64,000 bases of DNA, from contig JAZAYU010000002.1 of NCBI GenBank assembly GCA_038501625.1, forward strand, positions 17,722,053 to 17,786,052. The letters run 5' to 3'. The position numbers were made by a program, and so were the translations under genes. This document shows, piece by piece, positions 14,001-26,000 of the stretch (the stretch's first letter is position 1; each line of letters starts with the position of its first letter). The stretch is from Corbicula japonica. Taxonomy: Eukaryota > Mollusca > Bivalvia > Venerida > Cyrenidae. Under the pieces are notes generated by a model. It was given only the letters and a program-made list of their open reading frames with translations, had not been told where the DNA came from and made no database searches.

Positions 14001-17000
14001 AAAACAACAACACTGATTATTTAATCTATTTTATTCTACAAAAATTGACAATAATAAATATGGCAAGGTATTCCTGTGGCAGAAAATGTAAATTTGCCTT
14101 GGCACTTTGGACAGCAACCCCACTTTTTTCCACTGAAACTTGTCTAGCAGTCTGCATCTGTTGCTGGAACTTGCATCATCAACAGAGGTCTTCTGTTCTA
14201 CAATAAAAAAAATACAGTTGTAAATATATTGGAGGCCTGAATATCAGACACACATCACAATTCATTTATTTTATTTTAGCATCATAATTCACAAATGGAA
14301 ATTCAGTCTGTCATTTTTCCTGAAAGTATTTTGGTGTTTTAGGGGAATTATAAGGCTTTTATAATTAAAATTACTTCTGTGTGATTATTTTGTCATATTT
14401 TCGTAAAAATCAATACTCACCTTTCTGTAATTATTTTACTAGGCGACATCATCTGGAGATGTCTTCCTTCAATCTAGTATCGAGTCAGCAAAAAAATCAC
14501 ACAAAAGGTCCATCGCATTATTAATTTCTCCCAGGCTCTGATCATAGACAATCATCTTAATCCAATTATCACCTCATACAGGTTCTCAAAGTGCCATAAA
14601 ACTCGCAATTAACTGTCAAATTAACAAGCTGTCATGTTCAATATCCGGGTAACTTACATCATTATCGCTTATGTCATTTACAATAAGAAAATGCTGAAGA
14701 CTAACGAGCGATTTTATTGGTTTATTCTGTATACACCAGCCAATAAAAATCTCATTTTGTGAATCAGGTCGAATTTGTTTACGACACGTGTTTGTCAATG
14801 TTTATAATTGAGTATGTGAAAATTTGGGGGATTATTGGCAGGTGTTTGATTGTTCTCTCAGGCAAATTCAACAGGAAATCGAGGGCGAAGTGAACTTCGC
14901 TTTTCTATGCAAATAAAGCGAAGTCAGGCCGGTCTGGGCGCCTTCTTCGCCCGAATCGCCTTGATTCGTGATCCCTGACATACATACAGTAAGAAGATAA
15001 AAAAGTTTCAGTAATTATATTGAAACACTATTCAGTAATTATAATATATTGTTTTATTGCAGAGATGCGGGTATGAACTACATGGTTGGAGATAACTGGA
15101 TGGACTTGTTTGATACTGTTATTGTCAATGCTAGAAAACCCAAATTCTTCAATGAAAGTACAAGGTAAGTAGAGTAACAGAACACTAAGTAGAATAATTA
15201 ACCTTTTACTCCTTGGGATAAGGCTTTTGTCCCATGTGTGACAAGTGTAGATCTTGACCACCTTCCACATCAATGCAGTGGATCTGGATCTATAGCCTGG
15301 CAGTTTTAGATTTATTAGAATATTTCTGATCAAGAATTATTAAGTGTAAATCCTGATCAGACTGCAGGATTGTGCATATCAGTTGGGATATACCTAGTAA
15401 CCCTGGTTGCTTGTGATTACAGACCTACCCCTATGGAAGAACAGGATAACTGCTAAGTACATCATTTCTTACATTTGTGAGAAGTGTAAATCAGCCTGCA
15501 CATCCACACAGTCTAATAAGGGTCTGATCTTTTCGCTGTTTAGTAATAATTCAGTTAATACGTTTCTGACAAGACACCTATGGACAATGATTGAAGTGGC
15601 CTAAATTGATTGAAAGGTGAGTTTGTTACATTTATTCAGTTCTTAACCCTTTACTCTATATAAACAGGTTTTATCACATTTGCAACCACTGTAGGTCCAG
15701 ATCAGCAGGTGCATCCATGCTTTTTGACCAGGGACTACATTGATCACTTTTAGATTCATAAGATTATTTCTGATGAAGAAGTGAACCACATAGATTTTGA
15801 TCAGACTGCATTATGCACCAGCTAATCTGGATCTACACCAATCTCCCATGTGCTTATAGGCTTACTCATGAAAAAAAGTTCAAAAAGTGAAGCTTATCAC
15901 CAACTTCCCTATTGATGAAGGTTTTATAACTTTGCAGGCCATTTCGTCTGTTTGATGAGAACAAGAACGAGCAGTCATGGGACAGGGTGAAATCGTTAGA
16001 CAAAGGACAGGTCTATATACAGGTTGGTGTAAATCCCTTTCTTGCATACCTGTAAATTAAAATGCTGAACTGGTCACTGCCTTATGACTAAACAACATTT
16101 TGAGTATACATGTACATATGAATCTCACTGGCATGCTCAAAGTGCACTCCTCACAGTGGTTTCTTGATCAGCAGGAAAGTTGTAGCTTTCCTCCATATAT
16201 ACACATTTTAATGCATGTGCAACCAGTGTAGATCCAAATCAGGCAGCACATCCATGCCATCTGGTAGGGATCTGCACTGTTTGTTTTTTTTGGTCAGATA
16301 TAACCTAATAAATCAAGCAGCGAACAGTGCAGATCCTGATGTGCGAGCTGATCTAGAATGACACTGTTCACCCATGCAATAAAGATGTATCTATGGAGTA
16401 AAGGATTGAATGGTTTAGGCATTAGTTAAAAGTAAAAAGAAGGAGCAAAGTTCCAATACAAATATACAACTATAACAAATTAAACACAATATAATGAGCA
16501 TTTTCGGGACCAACAAAGGAATCAACTATTAAAGTGTATGGGTACCCTGCCTCCTGGCACTTTGCCAGCACGTGATTAGAACTGACTGAGAGAATGGGGA
16601 TTAAGCTTTAACTTTACCCATGTGATATGGCTTTTATCCATGGAATACAGTTTAGACCACCATCAGCCAGCACATTCATGCCATCTGATCAGGATCTAAA
16701 CTGTTTGCTTTTTGTTTTATTGTTTATTTCTGAATTAAAAGCCGACAGAGTAGATCCTGGTCAGACATATGCCGGCTGATCTGGATCTACTTTGTTTGCA
16801 CATGCAAATACAGCTGTAAATGTAGAGTAGATGTGTCCAAGGACACATGGTACAGTGGGGATCTTTAATCAGAATGCAGGCACCTCTCAATCAAAGTTCC
16901 AAACATGAACTTACACCCAGTAAAAATTTAAATTAAGTTACCCATATTTGCTTTGTATTAATATAAGTGTTAATGTTTTAGGGTAACTTCAATGACTTTA

Positions 17001-20000
17001 CAAAGATGACCGGTTGGCAAGGATCTAAAGTTCTCTACTTCGGGGATCATGTCTACACAGATCTCGCTGTAAGTCCTTCATTACCTTCATGCTTCCTGTA
17101 TACATCAACCATTCTTAACTTAGTTTAGGGATCATGTCATGTTGTGTACATTGGGGGTCATATCTAGGCACTTTGCAGTATGTCATTTCTGTTACTTAGG
17201 GAGTCATATTTTATTGGACAATAGTAGAAGCTGTGCACATTATTAGCATTGTTTGTTAGAAAAGGATAAATTAGATGAATTTTTGGGTGAACATCACATT
17301 TTTAGCTGTTATGAACATAATGAAAAGTTTCGCCTTAGCCTCCATAGAAACAGAGAGAAGTTATCCTTTCACTCCATAGATACACTTTTATTTCAACTAC
17401 TACTACACTGTTTATTTTTAGATTCATTAGGTTATTTTTGACCAAGATGAAACTAGTGTTTATCCAGATCACCTGGCACATCCATGCCATCTTATCTGAA
17501 TCTACAATGGTTGCACAGGTGTTGAAAGGTGTATATATGGAGTAAGAGGTTTAATATATTTGGGAATGTTGTTTCATGTTTCCAATGTCCAGTCCCTGTA
17601 TTGTAATCCCCTGATCAGTCCTGATACTTGTATTTTCCAGGATCCATCTCTGAAGCATAGCTGGAGAACTGGAGCAATCATTCCAGAACTTGAGGTTTGT
17701 ATAATATTAGCCCTTTTGTCTGTACACACACCTTTATCCCATGGGTGAACAGTGTAGATCCAGATCAGCTGGCACATCCCTGCCATCTGGTCAGGATCTG
17801 TGCTCAAGGTTATAAAGCTGAGCATGGAAACCAGTCTCAAATCTCAAGCATCTGATTGGCTGAAAAGGCGACCAGTCGCCATTTCAGCCAATCAGATGCT
17901 TGAGATTTGAGACTGGTTTCCAAACTCAGCTTTATAACCTTCAACCCTGCATTGTTCATCGAGCCACTTTACTCCATATATACGCCTTTTTACGCATGGC
18001 GACTAGTGTAGATCCAGCACATCTATGCTGTCTGATCAGGATCTGCATTATTCTATTTTTGATCAGAAATAACCTTATAAAACAAAAAACAAACAGTGCA
18101 GATCCTGATCAGATGGGATGTAAGTGCCTGCTAATCTGGATCTACACTGTTTGTCCATGCAATAAAGATGTATCTACGGAGGAAATGGTTAAACTTTTAA
18201 CAAATTTACATGCCAGAGATTATGTCAAAAGTAGCAAAGTCCAGTTGCTGTAACTCAAAATGCAATGATCCATGAATCTGACACCTTAACCCTTTACTAT
18301 AACTGTCTGATCAGGCTCTACAACATTCACTCTTTGATTCATTAGGTTATTTCTGACCAAGAAACTAACAGTGATAATCATGATCAAACTTATGCACTGC
18401 GCTGATCTTGATCTACTCTGGTTGCCGATGCCATATTACCTGTTAATCTGGAGTTAAGGTTAATTTATTTTGAACTCGGGATGTAATGTATGATTCAAGA
18501 TAGATTAAAAATAACCTTATCGTTAGCAAATAGACCGTTCTTATTCCCCTTCCAATCCTGTTGAAAAAAATCATTCAAAACAATGAGTCGGCAAAGAATA
18601 CACCCCTTGCTGGTAATGAAAGAGTTTACTTTATATAACTGTACATTGTTTTTTCAGAATGAGATAGATGTTATCACTGACAAAGAGTACAGGGCCTCTC
18701 TAAGATGGGTGATTGTGCTGCAGCGTTTATTAGAAGAGATGCAGGTAACGAACATTTACTTAGTGGCTGATAATCATTTAGGCTGCATTTATAAGGAAGT
18801 TTGTTTCCCTAATCCCTACTTTACCTTTTAATACCTGCCAGCCAAAAAAAAATGGCATTTGGGTAAAAGATATTTTTAAACTTTTATCTAAAGGTAATGG
18901 CTGTCATCCATTGGCAAACACTGTAGATCCATATCAACCGGCATGCCTCCTGATCAGGATCTAGACTATTTCTTTTGGATTCATCATGATGTTTGTGACC
19001 AAGAAGCGACCAGTGTCGATCTAGATCATATGGCACTGATATGCTATATGATCTGGTTCTAGACTGGTTTCACAAGTTATAAAATGCATATATATGGAAC
19101 CTAAGCACATCATTTGTCACATATGTATCCAGTGTAGACCCAGACCAGCCTGGGCCTCTGTACAGTCTGATAAGGGTCTACAGTGTTTACTATTATTCAG
19201 ATAACAAGATTAGATAACATCATAGGCCATAACTGCTAATATAGGGGGATTTCAAAATAACTTGCCACAAATGCTCAGCAAGTTAAGGCGATGTGGCACA
19301 GTACTAACAGGTCAAATACACTAGCATGTAGGTCAAAAGTCAGCATCACACTTATGGGTAGAGGTCATATTTCATGAAAAAATTATTTTTTTGCATTGCG
19401 GTGTCCCAAATTTGTGCGGGCATCTATAAGTCTGTTACATTGTAATAAATTCAATGGGTCGGGGGTTAAAACATGGATATGCTTATTATGTTTTATTAAT
19501 TGGTTCCATAGAACTAAAATGAACTTGATCATTGCTTTCATCAAAAGGTTTTATTATTTTGACCAAGGAAGAGATTTTTACCTTCCTGTTTTTTTTTCTG
19601 TGACAGCATTGAGTTGTGAAGAGTTGGGAGAAGGGAAACAAACTTCTTTTGTCAGAAATTGTCTCACAATGTAGGAAAACATCATAGATTTTGACAAATT
19701 ATCAAGTTATTATACAATTATTTACTTATTAGCTGGGAAATATGCTGTGATATTGACCTAAAAAATCGTTATTGACAGAGGCGATAGCCGAGTCAATAAC
19801 AATTTTTGCGGTCAATATCAACAGCATATTTCCCAGCTAATAAGTAAATAACTGTTTTATTACATGAACTATTATTACATGAACTATAAATAATATAAAA
19901 GATGGAAACTTTCGGATTCTATTTATAGACAGGTCAATATCAGCGAAAGCGGGTCAATATCTAGATTTATTGACTCGGTTATTTTGGGGGTGTGGCCAAT

Positions 20001-23000
20001 CGCGTTGCGTCTATTTATAGGTCATGTAATAACATTTTTTATTTAATAGAACGGGGTCTATAGTTGTATTTGTTTTTCAATGTTGATTGGGGTGGTTGGG
20101 TAGTCTAGAAAAGGCCAAGGTAAACTGTCGACCAGGTGTAAGACCCCAGTTCCAGCCCAGTAATTTAACTTTCACACTACATTCAGTAGATCACTGCAGC
20201 CATAAAGATTACAAGAAAAATTGGGATTAGTTTTTCTTTTGTTCCTTTTATTTTGTTCAGAATATAAAATTGCTGTATTAAAAAAGCAATTCAGCCCTTT
20301 ACTCCATTGGTATTAAATATATCCCATGTGCAACCAGTAAAGATCCAGATCAACCTGCACATCTATGCAATCTGATCAGGATCTGCACTGTTTACTTTCA
20401 GATTTATTATATAATTTCTGAAAAAGAAGAGAACATTGTAGATCTTTATCAGACTGCAGGGATAGCAGGCTGATCTGGATCTACACTGTTCTTGAACAGG
20501 ATATAAACTCTATCCATGGAGGAAAGGGTTATAGGTTTTCTTGAACCATTTTCTAGCTGTCATATATTCCCTAACCAACAAACCTCCTTGGCAAATTACT
20601 TGTTGGATATTCAATGTTTAACAGCAGGTACATTTCAGGGACTGTATAATTTAAAATTAGTAAATTGAAATGGCCAAATATTATTAAGAGTAATGCAGGT
20701 ACAAGACTTTAATATAATGCATGCATTTTCTTTTCTCTCTACAGATGAATGAAAACATGGTATGTGAAAACATGCAAGCCCAACACCTGAAACTTTTCTC
20801 TCTTTTTAACTTTTATAATTACCTTTTCCATTAACCCTTCACTCCATATGTAGGATCTTTATCACATGGGCAAACAGTGTAGATCCAGATCAGCCACCAC
20901 ATCAGGGTTGAAGGTTATAAAACTGAGATTGGAAACCAGTCTCAAATCTCAAGCATCTGATTGGCTGAAATGGCGACCAGTCGCCATTTCAGCCAATCAG
21001 ATGCTTGAGATTTGAGACTGGTTTCCATGCCCAGTTTTATAACCTTGGGCACTGTGCTGTCCGATCAGGATCAACAAACTCAGATTATACAGGGGTTCCA
21101 CTAGCTGCTGAATCTCAAGGGTCATTTTGATAATTTTTGGGGGATTCTGGCAATTAATAGCCAAAATACCCCTAATTTAAGGAAAAATGACCCTTCAACT
21201 AAAATCATAGGGGTCAAAAGAGGCTTATTGGAAATTTCAAGAGTCAAAGGATCATCTCCCGGGTCAAATGGAACCCCTGTTATAGATTATTTAGGTTGTT
21301 TCTGGTCAATAAGTGAACAATAGATCTAGATATGCTGGCTGATCTAGATCTACACTGCTCACCCACGTGATAAATGGCCTATTCTTAGAGTAAAGGGTTA
21401 AAAGCTGTATTTTTATTACACATAAATTCAGATAAAAATTTTTAATACCATGATATTAATAATGTGATATGCACCAACAAAGTGGGAGGCATGTAGAGTT
21501 GCAATTGTCCGTACATCCATCTATATGTACGTCCCCCAATCTAGTGGCATCAACTCCTCATGAACTATTGGGTAGATTTCTTTCAAACTTGCACTGATTA
21601 TCAAGCAGGATGTGTAGATGATCTTAAAGAAAAGATTTTTTCCGGCTACCATTTTTACCAGAGTTATAGCCCTTTGTTACAAATGTTGTTGCAGCAGTGG
21701 GGGCATCACTGTCCCAGGGACTTCTCATAATTCTTATTTTATTACCAACTTGCAAATTTAATTCATTTAATTATTTTTCCCTCCCATATGTATTACATCC
21801 CTGCAAATGTGTTTTGTATCCATGGTGATGGAATACTGTGAAAAAAGTTCTTAGCTAGGATTTAGAATCTGTCTTCTCCTATAATTATTGCTACATGTAG
21901 CTTATTTACATTATGATAATTGTTAGCAAATTTGTGGACAAGTTTATGGTTAGGATTTAGGGTTTGGCTTAGGATTTCAGGTTTGTTTTTGGTAAGGGGG
22001 TTCCCACCTTGGTTTGTTTTAAGGTTGAAGGGTATGACCCAGAGGGTTAGAATGAGGATAATAGTTAAGGGTTAAGATAAGGGATTTGCATGTGGGCAGA
22101 TTCTAAAAGTACTCCAAGTACTGTTAATTTCATGTTTAAACTGTATTTTGAAAACTATATTTTAAAATGTCAGTCATGTTTTGGAGTAAAACAAGCAAAA
22201 AAAACAACAATTATTAATACTCGTCTTGAAAAAGTTATTTTTTTCATTTAGTGATGTCATTAACGACATCATTAAGCCAGGATTTCCGGGATCCCGGGTC
22301 AAATGATTGGAAAGTAGTTGCACAAAAGCCTGTAATGTAGCCTGTGCTTAGGATGTCTAAGATTGAATACTCCCTACTCCAAAATACGTCGAGCTCACCT
22401 CAACTTAAAACAAGCAATAATTGTGACCATCTTTTGTCTATAATGTGTGTACATTTAACTGTCTACTGAGTCATAATTTTGGGTTTGTTTTCGAACTCTG
22501 GCTGAATCTGACTTCCCAACTGGTGTCTGTTGCTGGATTATTACTTAAACTGATACCGTACTGTTATCAACCAAGAAGGGATGCTAGGGAGGAAAATGGC
22601 AACTACCATGGGCTTGACTGGAAATAAGTTGTTCCATCTCACAAGTTGATGATTTACTACTACCTACCTTAAATAAGAAACATATTCTTTACATTTATAA
22701 AGTTCTCCAAACTTTTTCAGCAATCAGTTGAAAACCAGTCGTCACTATTAAATGATGAGCCTTTTAATTTACATGTTTTGATATAAAATGTAGCCCCTGT
22801 GAAAATCCTGGTTCTTCTGTTGTAAAACCTGGGATTGTACCTTTGTCTTTGTAGTAACTTCTATCTGTATATATGCTTGTTGCTACCTGGGCCCAAGATC
22901 ATAAAACTAAATCAGGAGACCAGTTTCAAATCTCAAGCATCTGGTCTCCGTTTCAGCCAATCAGATGCTTGAGATTTGAGACTGGTCTACAATCTCAGTT

Positions 23001-26000
23001 TTATGATCTTGGGCCCTGTAATGCTTACTAAATGAATTCTTTACAACTTTTACTCCATGGGATATGGCTGATCAGCTGGCACATCCATCGTATCTGATCA
23101 GGATCTACTCTGTTTGCTTTTTGATTCATTAGGTTATTTCTGACCATGAAGAAAACAGTGAAGATCCTTATCAGATGGCATGGATGTGCCGGCTGATCTG
23201 GATCTACACTTTCCACACATGTGATGGACCCCATCACATGTACATGGAGTAAAGGTTAAGTGTTATAACAGCTCACACCACACTTACTGTACATTATAAC
23301 ACTGTTTAACAAGCATTGTTGGTGTTCAGTCATTAAAAAATAATGATTTTATATTTAACCCTTTCCTGTATAGATACACCTTTATTGCTAGGGCGAACAG
23401 TTTAGATCCAGATCAGCTGACACATCTGTGCCGTCTGATCAGGATCTAAACTGTTCGCTTTTTGATTCATTAGGTTATTTCTGACCAAAATGCGACCAGT
23501 GCAGATCCTGATCAGACGGCACGTATGTGCCGGCTGTTCTGGATCTACACTGGTCGCACATGCGTAAAAATGCGTATATATCCAGGAAAGGGTTAAACAC
23601 CTAAAAGACAAACTAAAATTCACACTGTTATAAAAGCATTGTTAAAGTATTCACAATTTTATTTTCAATATAATTCTGTGACCTTTTATCCAGGAAGCAA
23701 CCAGACTTTTGTGAAGTTTTTTAAATCATAATTAGCATCTAATTTTTTGTTGGTTATATGACAGTTATATACATTTATACTAGCCCTTTATAGAGATAAA
23801 AGTTTTATCACCTGGTGAACGGTGTAGTACAGATCAGCTGGCACATCCATGCTGGTAGATCTGGATCTACACTATTTGCTTTTAGATTCATTAGGTAACT
23901 TCTGACCAAGAACAGTGTAGATCCAGATCAGATGGCACAAATATGCCACCTAATCTGGATCTAGATTGTCCCTTGTGATAGGCATATATATAGAAGAAAG
24001 GGTTAAAATACAATGATATTTAATTTAAAAAAATGCAAATCTTCTTAAGTTCTACAAACATGGTATTTTCCCCAATTTACTTCATGCCTATTTATGACCA
24101 TAATGTTTTGAAAATTGATTTTTTTGTTGTCTGTATATTTGTGATCAAGCATTAAGGTTTTCTGCCGTTGTTGATAGCCATTTGCTGTGTTTTGTTGTTT
24201 GTAAAGCAGGGCTATTTTCTGAATACACTGCAACTCCGTTATATCGCGATCCGTTATATCGCGATATCCAATATATCGCGCTTGGTCCGTGGATCCCAAT
24301 TTTTGTGCACATTTACAATGTATATGTTTGTTCATTCTTCGTGGGTGGTAAAAAAGATCAAATGATTAAGTCAACGTTGGCGACAAATTCACGAAACGCA
24401 CGCTTTTTCCGTGTCGTATTACGTCATTATCGGCGATGGCTGTTGATTACATTTTGTATGCAGGGATTTAAGAGGTGATGTACACGTTCACCAGAAGATA
24501 CAATTTAACATCAAACGTACGAAAATAGATTAGAGTTTGTTTTTTTACAATTTTTTGCTTCTGATTTGACATGAAACCCCCTTTGAGACGAACAATAGGT
24601 GCGAAAAACACCAAGCTGATACGTACTGGCAGAATTTTGTTCACGAGACAAACCGCAAATTAGTGACAATTAATGCAAGTTGCTAACCATAATAGGCATG
24701 AGCAGGAAACGTCAAAACAGTTTGTTGTTTTGACATTACCTGCTCATCGACATATCAAGCTGGTAAACGACGGACGACGAAGAACTAACATCGCCGACCA
24801 TGACCGACCAACAGATCGTCGATCAGTTGAAAGTACCGAAAACAATAATACCGCCGTTGGAAATTGAAGACGGCGATCTTTGTTTTGTACATTTGTACAA
24901 TTAATTTCTTTTTTATTAAAAATAAAACTTAATAAATTATATTTATAAAAAAGTTGTTTTAAAACATTTGTCCAGCACGGAACTTACTCCCTGAAGTACT
25001 CGTAGATCTCACGGCGTGTTAATTACGCAACACCGCAATATACATGCATCTGACAGCAAAAACAAATGAATTCTCCTTGTTTCAGCGCGATTATTTACTT
25101 ATATCGCGCTCCGTTTATATCGCGGTTGGCGGGCTTGGACCCCGAGGTCCGCGATATAATGGAGTTGCAGTGTACCAACATGAACATTTTCTTTGAAAGA
25201 CTGTAAAATCCCTATCAAATGCCAGCATTCTGCTAAAAACATCTTTCCCATTTTTGGTGGACGAAAGTGCAAGCCTTAATAATGTATTTGGAAAAATATT
25301 TTATAAGACAAATGAGGCTTCCAGAAAATTATGTTTAAAAAAAAATTAACATAGTCAGTAAAGATGGGTACATGTTTTAACAGATTTGGCATGATAAATT
25401 ATAAAATCATTTTTATTGAAAAAATACATGATATTTTTTTTCCAATGTAAGATAGAAATATATTTCACCGAGTGAGCTCTGGAATTTGTTTCACCAGTGG
25501 CGAAGCCACGAGTAAAAATACATAATTCCGGAGTTCACTTGTGAAATATAATTCTATCTTTCACTGGTAAAAACAAATTTTCTTTTTATTATATGCTTTT
25601 AGTGCACAATTTATATGAATTTGACAGAAAATTGTCATGAAATGGCGCCAAAAATGTTTGTTTATATTATGACGTGATGTCATGAAGTCAAACACCCAAA
25701 CTTGTACCCCTTTTGTAAACATTCTCATTTGTAACGTTATGGACATTTGGGTACCAACGTGAAAAAACAGTGAAAATAAAAATGACATTCCACTGTTTGA
25801 AAACAGTGAAATATCACTTTTATTTCACCGGGAAAATTCACTGGAAAGCAACAAATAAAAATCATTCTTTAATGGCAGAGCTTCCACTAGCTGCTGAATC
25901 TTAAGGTTTATTTTGATCAATTTAGAGGATTCTGCCAATTAATAGTAAAAATACCCCTAATCTTGAAGGAAAAATGACCCTTCAGCTAAAATAGTAGGGG

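Larger units (their letters stand above)
15199..20531. repeat. run of MITE-A copies through NT5DC3 introns 10-15
   Basis: Copies or fragments at about 15199-15400, 15644-15880, 16188-16408, 16608-16820, 17365-17550, 17710-17960 (split by MITE-B), 17965-18192, 18286-18460, 18880-19200 and 20294-20531. Several are broken or lack one half. Exons are interleaved and none is disrupted. Confidence 0.7.

Noticed and set aside
24168..24478. Overlapping short frames shared with 62873-63225
   Set aside because: They lie at the ends of the two pogo-like copies and carry no transposase motif; similarity is explained by the repeat.
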